Of a stretch of 64,000 nucleotides of DNA, positions 32,997 to 40,989 are shown piece by piece. The stretch is from JACOXT01 sp964372855 (lineage in GTDB: Bacteria > Patescibacteriota > Microgenomatia > Levybacterales > UBA12049), in NCBI GenBank assembly GCA_964372855.1, contig CAYJRY010000002.1:15211-79210 (forward strand), read 5' to 3'. The position numbers and the translations under genes were made by a program. The notes under the pieces are model-generated. The model was not told the DNA's origin, searched no databases, and was given only the letters and a program-made list of their open reading frames with translations. Position 1 is the stretch's first letter, and every line of letters starts with the position of its first letter.

Positions 32997-34295
32997 ATGG
33001 AAAACTCACAAATTGAGGCATCCTACCCATTGACTTTTCGAAGAGTCGACGCAGAATCATTGGGAAGACACCTTAAAAACCGCCATAGTGTGGTTTTGAT
33101 AGGTATGAAGAGAGTCGGAATCAGTAACTTCCTTCGCTTTTTCTTAAACCACAAAGAAATAGTTCCAAAATATATAGCTGATGGGAATTCTCATCTTTTT
33201 GTAAGCGTGGATCTGAACGATCTTGTTGAGAGGGAAGTTTTCCCTTTTTGGATACTTACTCTAAAAAGAATATATGACGCTGTTGAAAAATCTCAGATGA
33301 CAAAAGATTCCAAAAAATATGTTGAGAACCTTTTCTTAGACAGCATGCAGTCAAAAGACACATTCTTAACAATAGAAAGTGTTAGGAAAAGCCTAGCTAA
33401 GATAACTTCAGAAAATTACCTGACTTCAGTTTTTTTCATACGTTTTGACAGGCTTAAAGACGTTGTAACTCCCGAGCTTTTTCATAATCTTCAGGGCTTG
33501 AAAGATATAACAAGTCACAAATTATCTTATGTGTTTACTAGTTTCAGAGGCCTAGATGTTTTAGCGCCAAGTGTTTTTACAAAATCATCTCTTTCTGCAT
33601 TTGCTCAAAATATGTTCATAAAGCCAGCACATAAAGAAGATATTAGAGTCATTCTTGATACATATAAGGAAAGATACAAGCTGTCATTTTCTAAAAGCTT
33701 AGAGGATTCATTACTTGAGGCAGTGGATGGATATGTGCAGTATTTACAATTGGCTCTTATTTCTTATCATGAAGAAGGCGTGAAAAAAGAGAAGATGGAA
33801 AATATATTTGACTTTTTATCAAAGGATGAAAGAATTTTACTTGCCTCAGAAGAGCTGTGGGAAAGCCTTAATAGTGCTGAAAAAAATATATTATTAAAAA
33901 TAGCTAATATGGAGAAACTTACAAATGAACAAAAAAAGGAAAGTTCATATTTGTGGGATACGGGGTTTGTAATGGATGCAGATGGAAAGGATAAAATATT
34001 TAGCTCCCTTTTTAGTTATTATCTTAAGACTAGGCAAGTTCATAAAACTAATAACTCTGTTGATCTTAGCAAAAAAGAGCATTTTCTTTATAGCTTTTTA
34101 AAAAGTAAATTAGGTGATATATGTGAAAGAGAAGAAATTATTCAATCTGTTTGGCCCGAGGTTGAAGAATTAGGTGTTTCTGATTGGGCGATAGATAGAC
34201 TAGTTGCAAGACTAAGAGCAAAGCTTAAAGTAAAGGAGCCAAATATGGAAATACAAACAGTGAAGACTCGAGGATATAAGATGATAAAGAATTAG
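32997..34295 (+). CDS. ATPase-like / winged-helix regulator
   Basis: A 432-residue protein. The N-terminal part resembles a STAND/ORC-type ATPase, 'HSVVLIGMKRVGISNFLRFFLNH' standing where Walker A should be, but the invariant Lys of GxxxxGK[ST] is missing (GMKRVGIS), so ATP binding may be lost. Residues about 355-432 form an OmpR-type winged helix ('HFLYSFLKSKLGDICEREEIIQSVWPE' and 'IDRLVARLRAKLKVKEPNMEIQTVKTRGYKMI'). It would bind DNA and respond to an unknown signal. It is single, not paired with a kinase. Confidence 0.75.
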   Translation: MENSQIEASYPLTFRRVDAESLGRHLKNRHSVVLIGMKRVGISNFLRFFLNHKEIVPKYIADGNSHLFVSVDLNDLVEREVFPFWILTLKRIYDAVEKSQMTKDSKKYVENLFLDSMQSKDTFLTIESVRKSLAKITSENYLTSVFFIRFDRLKDVVTPELFHNLQGLKDITSHKLSYVFTSFRGLDVLAPSVFTKSSLSAFAQNMFIKPAHKEDIRVILDTYKERYKLSFSKSLEDSLLEAVDGYVQYLQLALISYHEEGVKKEKMENIFDFLSKDERILLASEELWESLNSAEKNILLKIANMEKLTNEQKKESSYLWDTGFVMDADGKDKIFSSLFSYYLKTRQVHKTNNSVDLSKKEHFLYSFLKSKLGDICEREEIIQSVWPEVEELGVSDWAIDRLVARLRAKLKVKEPNMEIQTVKTRGYKMIKN

Positions 34296-34337
34296 AATCG
34301 GGAATTAATCGTTAAATATTCGGGTATTTATTACCTG

Positions 34338-34367
34338 TTGACGAATAGGTCTCCAATATGGTATAAA
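34338..34367 (+). promoter_or_regulatory. promoter of the split ORF at 34376
   Basis: TTGACG (34338-34343) and TATAAA (34362-34367), 18-nt spacer; the ATG is 8 nt after the -10 box. Confidence 0.65.
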
Positions 34368-34375
34368 CTACGACT

Positions 34376-35158
34376 ATGCAAAATGAAAGTCAAAGATATA
34401 TTGGATTAACTAAGAATGTTCATCAGTACACTGGGGGAGTACTTATTCCTTTTGCTCCACCCTCAAGCGAAGTAAGACAAGGTTCGATTGAAAGACCATT
34501 TTTAGAAGTTCCATTTCCAGATACAAAAGAAACAAAAGTTCAGATAGTAAGGTTTTCGGATGAGGCAAGAAAAAAACTAGAAAAGCGTGATCGCGTAATT
34601 TATGAGTTAACAGGACAACCAACAAAATCTCTAATAGAATCTTTACCTTTTGATACAATTTGGCAGACGAATCCTCGTGAGTACAAACATATGGAATATT
34701 TTTTAGCTTTGCCTTCATTACGGTCCGAAATTGCATTTAGAAGGATGAATCCTTTCTTAAAAGGAGTTGCTAAATATCCATGGCTTGTTAATAGAGAAGA
34801 AAGGATGTATTCAGAATAGATAAATCAGCAGATACCTGGTGTTCGGGCAGTAATTCCAAATATGCCTGATGTTTTAGAATTTATACGTCAGCATTTTCTT
34901 AAAACTAAGGGAAAAGATTATTTCTTCTGGAATGAGTTTAATGATAGAGAAGGATTGGGCATTAGAACACGTACAAGGGTTAATCTGACAAACACAGCTT
35001 TCCTTTATCGTTCGGGTCCAAATCAACGATTACGTATGTCCAGTTGGGACGCATTAATTGGTTTGCATATTTTGGAGTATCCGATCATGGAAATACCTGA
35101 ACAAACTTATTATAATTTACAGCTCGCGTCTAAAGGATCCAAAAACTCACTTATTTAA
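34376..35158 (+). pseudogene. hypothetical gene split by an in-frame TAG
   Basis: An ATG at 34376 opens 147 codons ending in TAG at 34817-34819. The same frame then continues without another stop through 35158 (next ATG 34862), so the two halves form one 260-codon frame broken only by the TAG. The first half reads MQNESQRYIGLTKNVHQYTG and the second half ...FFWNEFNDREGLGIRTRTRV. No family is recognised. It has a good promoter, which argues for a functional or recently functional gene. A nonsense mutation, an assembly error, or two coupled genes are the options; TAG recoding is unlikely because TAG ends other genes here. Confidence 0.6.
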
Positions 35159-35159
35159 A

Positions 35160-35188
35160 TTGTAGCGAATCAATTTCTATGGTAAAAT
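35160..35188 (+). promoter_or_regulatory. promoter of valS
   Basis: TTGTAG (35160-35165) and TAAAAT (35183-35188) with a 17-nt spacer; the start codon is 7 nt downstream, so a leaderless mRNA is predicted. Confidence 0.55.
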
Positions 35189-35195
35189 CTTCTTC

Positions 35196-37499
35196 ATGGC
35201 ATCCTCAATGGAAAAAGTATATAACCACAAAATCGTTGAAGAGAAAATTTATGAAAATTGGGAGAAAAATGGATATTTTAAGCCAGAAATCAATCCTAAC
35301 GGCAAACCATACTGCATAATACTTCCTCCTCCAAACGCAAATGGCGCGCTTCATTTTGGACACGCGATGTTTGCAGTTGAGGATATCCTTATCCGTTACC
35401 ACAGAATGAAAGGCGATAGTACGCTCTGGCTTCCAGGAACAGATCATGCAGGAATTGAAACGCAATTTGTTTTTGAGAAAAAATTAGCTTCTTTGGGAAA
35501 GACTCGAATGGATTACGATAGAGAAACTCTTTTTAAAATGATTGAGGAGTATGTAAATACTCATAGGGGCGGAATAGAAAAACAGCTAAAACGTCTTGGT
35601 TTTTCTCTTGATTGGTCACGGGAGAAATATACTCTTGATAAAGATATAGTAAAACTTGTCCATAAAACATTCAAAAAAATGTATGACGATGGACTTGTGT
35701 ATAGAGGCTTAAGGCTTGTTAATTATTGCACTTTTGATGGAACAAGCTTTTCAGATTTGGAAGTTTTATATGAAGAGAAAAAAGCGCCACTATATTATAT
35801 AAAATACGGTCCTTTTACGATCGCAACTGTTCGTCCTGAGACAAAATTTAGAGACACTGCTTTGGCAGTAAATCCCAATGATCCACGCTTCAAAGATAAA
35901 ATTGGAATGGAATACACTATTCAAGGGTTGTTGGGTAATATAAAAATGAAAATTATTCCTGACGCAAATGTTGATCCTAACTTTGGAACAGGAATAATGA
36001 AAGTAACTCCAGCTCACGATTCGCATGACTTCGAATTAGCCCAAAAACATAATCTTGCTATTACACCTATTATTGGAAAAGATGGAAAAATGGATTTTTC
36101 ATGGTTTTTAGAAAGAAAAGATGTGGAACAAAAATACCGCAAGCGCGCTGAAAAATATCATGGAAAATTTGTCAAGGAAGTGCGACGACTTATGATTGAG
36201 GATTTAAATGATGATGGTCTTTTGTTAAAAACTGATGAGAGCTATGTTCATAGAATTGGGCTTTGCTACAAATGTAAAAATGTTTTGGAGCCTCTTCCAA
36301 TGGAGCAATGGTTTGTAAGAGTAGAAGCTCTCAAAAAAAAGGCAATAGAAGTAGTAAGGAATAGAGAAATAAAGATATTTCCCAAACGTTTTGAGTACTT
36401 GTATTTTGATTGGCTTGAGAATTTAAAAGATTGGAATATCTCAAGGCAAATTGTTTGGGGGATAAGGATTCCCGCTTGGAAATGCTTTCGCTGCGTGCAA
36501 AATCAAATATCAAATATCAAAAATAAAAAATACAAATCAAAAATAAAAAATACCAATGGAAAAGTGAATCAATTCAATAATGGGGAGTGGATCGTTACCA
36601 ATGGTGCTAAACCAGAAAAATGCCCAGTTTGTGGATCGACCGACCTAGAGCAAGATCCCGATACTTTTGATACATGGTTTTCTTCAGGTCAATGGCCAAT
36701 CATTACTCTAATGAGTGGCTCAAATGAAAAATTAAAAATTAAAAATGAAAAATTATACCGGGAAAGGTCGGATTTTGAAAAGTTTTACCCAACAAATGTT
36801 ATGGAAACTGGATACGATCTTTTGAGAGCATGGGTATCAAGAATGGTTATGCTTGGAATTTATGTAACTGGCAAAGTTCCATTTAAGCAAGTTTTATTTC
36901 ATGGAATTGTTAATGATCCATATGGCAAGAAAATGAGCAAATCCAAGGGAAATGTAGTAAATCCGCTAGAACTTATAGATAAATATGGTGCAGATTCTGT
37001 TAGATTTGCTCTTATTTATGGCAATGCAACAGGAAATGATCAAAGTCTTTCTTACTCCAAGCTAGAGGCTGCAAGAAAATTTGCAAATAAGCTATGGAAT
37101 ATGGCTCGCTTCATTGAAATGAAACGGGAAATTCGAAATTCGAAATTCGAAATTCGAAATTTGGGAACGAAAGAACTTTTAGAAATTGCTAAGAATGATA
37201 AAGATAAAGAGATGATCAAAAAAATCCAGCAACTAATTAACCAAGTAACTAAATATTTAGATTCATATAACTTTAATTACGCAGCAGAAGCATTATATGA
37301 TTTTTCCTGGCACGAGTTCGCGGATAACTACATTGAAGATGTAAAAAATCGAATTGATTCTAATTTATACTTTATACTTCATACTTTATACTTTATACTT
37401 CTAAAACTACTGCATCCTTTTATGCCTTTTATAACTGAAGAAATTTATCAAAGATTAAGCGTCTCTAAATCTATAATGATTTCTACATGGCCAGAATAA
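35196..37499 (+). CDS. valS: valyl-tRNA synthetase with four array-derived insertions
   Basis: A 767-residue class I synthetase, shorter than the usual 880-950. 'PPPNANGALHFGHA' is the HIGH motif (about residue 52) and 'GKKMSKSKGNVVNP' the KMSKS motif (about 578); 'LWLPGTDHAGIETQFVFEK' and 'DWSREKYTLD' are typical of ValRS; and 'CPVCGSTDLEQDPDTFDTWFSSGQWP' is the usual Zn-ribbon/active-site stretch. It charges tRNA-Val. Four separate heptad arrays are translated within it (36498-36552, 36723-36757, 37128-37162, 37364-37398), yielding basic or hydrophobic low-complexity loops such as EIRNSKFEIRN. All catalytic motifs are intact, so the enzyme is probably active. Confidence 0.95.
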   Translation: MASSMEKVYNHKIVEEKIYENWEKNGYFKPEINPNGKPYCIILPPPNANGALHFGHAMFAVEDILIRYHRMKGDSTLWLPGTDHAGIETQFVFEKKLASLGKTRMDYDRETLFKMIEEYVNTHRGGIEKQLKRLGFSLDWSREKYTLDKDIVKLVHKTFKKMYDDGLVYRGLRLVNYCTFDGTSFSDLEVLYEEKKAPLYYIKYGPFTIATVRPETKFRDTALAVNPNDPRFKDKIGMEYTIQGLLGNIKMKIIPDANVDPNFGTGIMKVTPAHDSHDFELAQKHNLAITPIIGKDGKMDFSWFLERKDVEQKYRKRAEKYHGKFVKEVRRLMIEDLNDDGLLLKTDESYVHRIGLCYKCKNVLEPLPMEQWFVRVEALKKKAIEVVRNREIKIFPKRFEYLYFDWLENLKDWNISRQIVWGIRIPAWKCFRCVQNQISNIKNKKYKSKIKNTNGKVNQFNNGEWIVTNGAKPEKCPVCGSTDLEQDPDTFDTWFSSGQWPIITLMSGSNEKLKIKNEKLYRERSDFEKFYPTNVMETGYDLLRAWVSRMVMLGIYVTGKVPFKQVLFHGIVNDPYGKKMSKSKGNVVNPLELIDKYGADSVRFALIYGNATGNDQSLSYSKLEAARKFANKLWNMARFIEMKREIRNSKFEIRNLGTKELLEIAKNDKDKEMIKKIQQLINQVTKYLDSYNFNYAAEALYDFSWHEFADNYIEDVKNRIDSNLYFILHTLYFILLKLLHPFMPFITEEIYQRLSVSKSIMISTWPE
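36498..36552 (+). repeat. heptad array in valS (1)
   Basis: CAAAATC, AAATATC, AAATATC, AAAAATA, AAAAATA, a 6-nt unit CAAATC, AAAAATA, AAAAATA. It codes for an Asn/Lys/Ile-rich loop beside the Zn-ribbon. Confidence 0.75.
36723..36757 (+). repeat. heptad array in valS (2)
   Basis: Five units, 35 nt: AATGAAA, AATTAAA, AATTAAA, AATGAAA, AATTATA; codes for about NEKLKIKNEKL. Confidence 0.82.
37128..37162 (+). repeat. heptad array in valS (3), same unit as in ruvC
   Basis: GAAATTC four times then GAAATTT, 35 nt. The peptide EIRNSKFEIRN is identical to the one in RuvC. Confidence 0.9.
37364..37398 (+). repeat. heptad array in valS (4)
   Basis: TTTATAC, TTTATAC, TTCATAC, TTTATAC, TTTATAC; five units, 35 nt. 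It codes for LYFILHTLYFI in the anticodon-binding domain. Confidence 0.85.
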
Positions 37500-37951
37500 A
37501 TAAACATCCAAAAAAACGAAAAAGTAAATCCAGGAATAAACTGAGGGTGGATAAATCCCCGAGTATTTACCGACAATTTCCCGATCTTATTTGGAAACAA
37601 CTAAAAAAAATAGATAGAAAAAAAACCTTTAAATTATATAGAAAAACACTTAAGATATTTATTGTCGTTATTTTTATTATTGCTATTTTATTGGTTGGAC
37701 TAGATTTATATAACAATATACAAATGAAAAAAAGATTGGATATTGAGCGCGAAAAACTAACAAACGAACTAATTTTTTGGAAATCTGTATTGACAAGTTA
37801 TAAAGATTATAAAGATGCGTATTTTCAAATAGCAATTATTGAATATAAACTAGGGAATAAGGAAGAGGCTAAATCGTATCTTAAATTAGGTTTGGATCTT
37901 GACCCAAATTCTGAAAAGGGGAAAAATATTGAAAGATATATTAATGAATAA
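37487..37951 (+). CDS. membrane-anchored protein with a C-terminal TPR-like repeat
   Basis: A 154-residue protein: a very basic N-terminus (HPKKRKSKSRNKLR), one membrane helix ('LKIFIVVIFIIAILLVGLDLY', about 60-80), a short coiled segment, and a helical pair 'YKDAYFQIAIIEYKLGNKEEAKSYLKLGLDLDPN' with the tetratricopeptide pattern. It overlaps the end of valS by 13 nt and is probably co-transcribed. One TPR is too little to name a partner; a scaffold or envelope role is a guess. Confidence 0.7.
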   Translation: MARINKHPKKRKSKSRNKLRVDKSPSIYRQFPDLIWKQLKKIDRKKTFKLYRKTLKIFIVVIFIIAILLVGLDLYNNIQMKKRLDIEREKLTNELIFWKSVLTSYKDYKDAYFQIAIIEYKLGNKEEAKSYLKLGLDLDPNSEKGKNIERYINE

Positions 37952-37956
37952 AGTTG

Positions 37957-38712
37957 CTATTTGGATTTTGGTTGCTCAGGATTTTTTTGGGTGGAAGATT
38001 CAGGTTTTTTAGTTTCCTTGGTTGCAGCTTCCTTACTTTGTTCTGGCTGAGTAGTTGGCGTACCCGTATCTTGGGCGCTCTCACCGGTTGGTGCAGCTTG
38101 GGTTTTAGCTTCCTCAGCTGCTTTTTGCTCAGCTTGTGCTTGTTCGGCTGCTTCTTTACTAACTAATTCACCAATTTTTGCCACCACCTGTCCTGAATCT
38201 GTAAGAATTGTAACTCCTTTTGGAGCTTTGAGTTCACCAACTGTTATTTGAGCATTTACCGTCTCTAATGACTCTACATTTACACTAATATTTTCAGGAA
38301 GATCTTCTGGTAGCGCCTCTACTTCAACTTCTGATATTGGCTTAAGCAGAAGTCCAATTTTTTCTGACACTGCTTTTGGCTCGCCAATAGTAATTAGCGG
38401 TACTGTTGTTTTTACTTTTTGCTTAAGATCAACTTGATAAAAATCTACATGTAAAACACGATGATTATAATAATCCTGTTGAAGGTTGTGAATTAAAGAA
38501 GGCTTAGTCTCTCCATTTAGCTGTACATCTATAAGTCCTGTTTCTCCAGCTTCCTTATACACTTTTTCAAAGTCTTTATAAGATACTTGAACAGCAAGTG
38601 ATTTTATATTCTTGCCATAAATGTTTGAGGGAAGCATCCCTTCTGTTCTTAGTTTTTTGACCTTTTTGCCAACAATTTTTCTATTCTCAACTTTAAGTTT
38701 TGGTCTTGTCAT
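37957..38712 (-). CDS. rplY: 50S ribosomal protein L25/general stress protein Ctc (bL25)
   Basis: A 251-residue CTC-type L25. The N-terminal domain binds 5S rRNA ('LKVENRKIVGKKVKKLRTEGMLPSNIYGKNIKSLAVQVSY'), the TL5-type beta domain follows ('QQDYYNHRVLHVDFYQVDLKQKVKTTVPL' and 'VEVEALPEDLPENISVNVESL'), and the last 65 residues are a disordered Ala/Gln/Glu/Thr-rich tail. The start at 38712 is set by a perfect promoter whose -10 box ends 7 nt before it; an in-frame ATG further upstream would lie inside the promoter. Confidence 0.95.
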   Translation of the reverse strand: MTRPKLKVENRKIVGKKVKKLRTEGMLPSNIYGKNIKSLAVQVSYKDFEKVYKEAGETGLIDVQLNGETKPSLIHNLQQDYYNHRVLHVDFYQVDLKQKVKTTVPLITIGEPKAVSEKIGLLLKPISEVEVEALPEDLPENISVNVESLETVNAQITVGELKAPKGVTILTDSGQVVAKIGELVSKEAAEQAQAEQKAAEEAKTQAAPTGESAQDTGTPTTQPEQSKEAATKETKKPESSTQKNPEQPKSK

Positions 38713-38719
38713 ATTTGAC

Positions 38720-38770
38720 ATTATACGATAAATTATTAAATTTGACAAATAGCTTATAGTATGGTAATAT
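38720..38770. promoter_or_regulatory. divergent promoters of rplY and the gene at 38778, sharing -35 sequence
   Basis: Minus strand: TTGTCA (38748-38743) and TATAAT (38725-38720), 17-nt spacer, ATG 7 nt later. Plus strand: TTGACA (38742-38747) and TAATAT (38765-38770), 17-nt spacer, ATG 7 nt later. The two -35 boxes overlap by five bases on opposite strands, so only one polymerase can occupy the site at a time. Both mRNAs are predicted to be leaderless. Confidence 0.8.
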
Positions 38771-38777
38771 ATTTTAT

Positions 38778-39632
38778 ATGTTACGACATATAGAAAATGA
38801 ATTCAGAAAATTAGGTGAAGAGAATCAAGCAAATACAATTCGTGAAGTTCGAAGTCAACTTGTAACTACACACAAAATTGAAGATTTTCCTTTTCCCAAG
38901 AGAGGTTATGAGAAATCGATAAGAGAAGAAAAAGAGAGACTTAAAAATCTTCTGAAACATGCTGTTGAAGAACTTAAAAAAAACGCTAGCCCAGAATCTG
39001 TAACCAACTACTGGCGAGCAAAATTCAATTATGACAGCATAGGAGTAGACTTCGGCACAGTAGACTTNNNNNNNNNNGATGTACCTGATTGTGATTGGAC
39101 AGAGGAAGAGATTAAAAGACCTATGATTGATATTGAAGGTAACCCTGTGCCTAACATGATGATATTCTTACCAGAGGTGATTAAAGGCGATGAAGGTTTA
39201 CGTATTTTGAATTCAATGTACCCTAAAATGTGGCCGCCTTATGAAGACCGCTATACACGAAAATGGGTAAGAGACACACATGAAATTTCTGGATGGATTA
39301 AAGTAGAATCAGCTATTGATGCTCCAAATCTTAACACCATTCAAAGAGAACTGGAAAATTTTGCTAAAAGACAAGGATATTATGGGCAAAGAGAGTATGT
39401 ATATATGCTAGCCTCCTTTGCTAGTAAAGATTTAAATAATCATTATTTTGATGAAAATGATGGAGAGAGAACTTGGTCTGGTGTTAAGACTAGATTACTT
39501 GGTACAATAGGAGATGGTTATGTCAGAAAAAACTGCTTCGGGGAGGGTGGTTACCTAAATATATATGCGAGTCGGCCAGATGATCGTGATCCACGCTTGG
39601 GTGCTCGTTTTGAGGAAGTAAAAAGAACTTAA
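38778..39632 (+). CDS. hypothetical protein interrupted by a scaffold gap
   Basis: The frame is open on both sides of the 10-N run (39068-39077) and in the same phase if the gap is taken at its written size, which gives 284 residues. The N-terminal part is helical and charged (LRHIENEFRKLGEENQANTI); the C-terminal part has Trp/Tyr-rich blocks (KMWPPYEDRYTRKWVRDTHE, FAKRQGYYGQREYVYML). No family is recognised. True gap length is unknown. Driven by a strong leaderless-type promoter. Confidence 0.6.
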   Translation: MLRHIENEFRKLGEENQANTIREVRSQLVTTHKIEDFPFPKRGYEKSIREEKERLKNLLKHAVEELKKNASPESVTNYWRAKFNYDSIGVDFGTVDXXXXDVPDCDWTEEEIKRPMIDIEGNPVPNMMIFLPEVIKGDEGLRILNSMYPKMWPPYEDRYTRKWVRDTHEISGWIKVESAIDAPNLNTIQRELENFAKRQGYYGQREYVYMLASFASKDLNNHYFDENDGERTWSGVKTRLLGTIGDGYVRKNCFGEGGYLNIYASRPDDRDPRLGARFEEVKRT

Positions 39633-39715
39633 ATTCTACAAAAATTTTATACAAGACGCACTATTAAATCTGAAGGACTAGTTTAAGCGCTCCTTCTACT
39701 TCTGAAAATTTGGAT

Positions 39716-40165
39716 TTAGTTAATTTTCGGCTTAATTAGTTTTAGTGGAAGTGGATATTGAGTCAATAACTTTACGAAGGGAAGATTTATTTCTTTGACA
39801 AATTTGCTGTCAGCTGTAAATAATATACAGTTTTTCTCCAAAGCTAATACTGCAAATGATGCATCATAGACTGAGACATGATATTTTTTGGAAAATTTCA
39901 TGCTGTTTCTTATAAACTTAAGACTGGGACTTATAACATTGAGATTGAGCGTTTGAAATAAATTCCACGCTTGCTCTATCTCCTTAAAAGTAAGATTGGT
40001 TTTGGTAGATAGAGCATTTGCTAATTCATACAATATGATATTGGGAGCTAAGATATTCTCTTTGCCCTCAAGAAATTGATGAAGTAGTTTGAGGACAGGA
40101 CTATTAATATCGCTATCTTCTTCTGTAATCCACTTGTAAACAATTGAGGTATCTACAATTACCAT
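39716..40165 (-). CDS. vapC: PIN-domain ribonuclease toxin (VapC)
   Basis: A 149-residue PIN protein: 'MVIVDTSIVYKWI' (first Asp), 'NIILYELANAL' (Glu), 'HVSVYDASFAVLALEKNCILFTADSKF' (last two Asp). All four catalytic acids are present. It overlaps the antitoxin gene by 7 nt. VapC toxins cleave specific tRNAs or rRNA; the target here is unknown. Confidence 0.9.
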   Translation of the reverse strand: MVIVDTSIVYKWITEEDSDINSPVLKLLHQFLEGKENILAPNIILYELANALSTKTNLTFKEIEQAWNLFQTLNLNVISPSLKFIRNSMKFSKKYHVSVYDASFAVLALEKNCILFTADSKFVKEINLPFVKLLTQYPLPLKLIKPKIN

Positions 40166-40416
40166 TTTCCTTGATTTCTCATCTCTCGTAATGTTTTTAC
40201 AATATCAAATCCCTTTAGTTTTTTAGATATTTTTTTTGCTAACGCATCACGTTCGCTTAAGAATATTTTAATCTGTGCATTAGACATTTTATGTTCGGTG
40301 GCGTTGATTTTTTCTCTAATAATTGCAGCAAGGCTTTTTCTTTTGTTAAATGCTTCTTGTTTTAACTTTAAATAGCTCTCCTCGGGAAGTCGAATGTTCG
40401 TGGTTATATAATTCAT
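40159..40416 (-). CDS. vapB: ribbon-helix-helix-like antitoxin (VapB)
   Basis: An 85-residue protein. 'MNYITTNIRLPEESYLKLKQEAFNKRKSLAAIIREKI' is a CopG/ribbon-helix-helix DNA-binding domain; the rest ('KISKKLKGFDIVKTLREMRNQGKW') is the toxin-binding tail. Expressed from a consensus promoter that overlaps an inverted repeat, a natural operator for self-repression. Confidence 0.85.
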   Translation of the reverse strand: MNYITTNIRLPEESYLKLKQEAFNKRKSLAAIIREKINATEHKMSNAQIKIFLSERDALAKKISKKLKGFDIVKTLREMRNQGKW

Positions 40417-40417
40417 A

Positions 40418-40450
40418 ATACAATTATACTATTGTATAATATTTTGTCAA
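40418..40450 (-). promoter_or_regulatory. vapBC promoter with palindromic operator
   Basis: Minus strand TTGACA (40450-40445) and TATAAT (40428-40423), 16-nt spacer, with the ATG 6 nt later (leaderless). An inverted repeat ATACAAT-TATACT-ATTGTAT (40418-40437) covers the -10 box and is the likely VapB operator. ruvC starts 66 nt away in the opposite direction and may be affected. Confidence 0.75.
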
Positions 40451-40481
40451 GTGGATAAAGATGTATAATTATAATAAAAAT

Positions 40482-40955
40482 ATGAAGATTTTAGGAGTTG
40501 ATCCGGGAATTGGAAGGATGGGGTGGGGAATTATCGAAATTCGAAATTCGAAATTCGAAATTCGAAATTATGGATGCGTTGAGACATCTTCAAAAGACAA
40601 AAAAGAGCTTCGTCTTCTCGCTATTTATCAATCACTATCTAAGATCATAAAAAAGCATAAACCCGACACTCTTTCCATTGAAGACCTTTTTTTTAATACT
40701 AATTCAAAAACAGCCTTTATTGTAGGTGAGGCAAGAGGAGTAGTTTTACTCTCTGCTGCAGAAAAAAATCTTCCTGTTTCAATTTATACTCCATTACAAG
40801 TTAAAGTTGCGATTACTGGTTATGGAAGAGGAGATAAAATTCAAATTGGCAGAATGGTGAAGGCAATTTTAAAACTTAAAGAAATTCCCAAACCCGACGA
40901 CATAACAGACGCTCTAGCAGTCGCCCTAACCCACGCATTTTCAAAAAAATTTTGA
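40482..40955 (+). CDS. ruvC: Holliday junction resolvase RuvC with heptad-repeat insertion
   Basis: A 157-residue protein: 'MKILGVDPGIGRMGWGII' (first catalytic Asp), 'LSIEDLFF' (Glu), 'IPKPDDITDALAVALTHAF' (the last two acids). It nicks Holliday junctions presented by RuvAB, encoded at 42999 and 43683. The loop after strand 1 is EIRNSKFEIRN, coded by GAAATTC repeats (40536-40570), in place of the usual short variable hairpin. The start at 40482 is chosen because TATAAT (40470-40475) lies 6 nt before it. Confidence 0.95.
   Translation: MKILGVDPGIGRMGWGIIEIRNSKFEIRNYGCVETSSKDKKELRLLAIYQSLSKIIKKHKPDTLSIEDLFFNTNSKTAFIVGEARGVVLLSAAEKNLPVSIYTPLQVKVAITGYGRGDKIQIGRMVKAILKLKEIPKPDDITDALAVALTHAFSKKF
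40536..40570 (+). repeat. heptad array in ruvC
   Basis: GAAATTC four times, then GAAATTA: five units, 35 nt, the same sequence and number of units as the array at 37128-37162 in valS. Confidence 0.92.
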
Positions 40956-40989
40956 GTTCGAGATTAAATCCTGTGATATAATTTTGGCG

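Noticed and set aside
34817..34819. Recoding of TAG (or of TGA, as in Gracilibacteria)
   Set aside because: TAG and TGA both end well-defined genes here (for example a pilin gene at 16596-16598 and smpB or murL by TGA), and no conserved gene has such a codon inside.
40536..40570. CRISPR-like or microsatellite reading of the heptad arrays
   Set aside because: There are no spacers and no cas genes; arrays are only 32-63 nt, the units are degenerate, and the same grammar recurs with other words, unlike a plain microsatellite.
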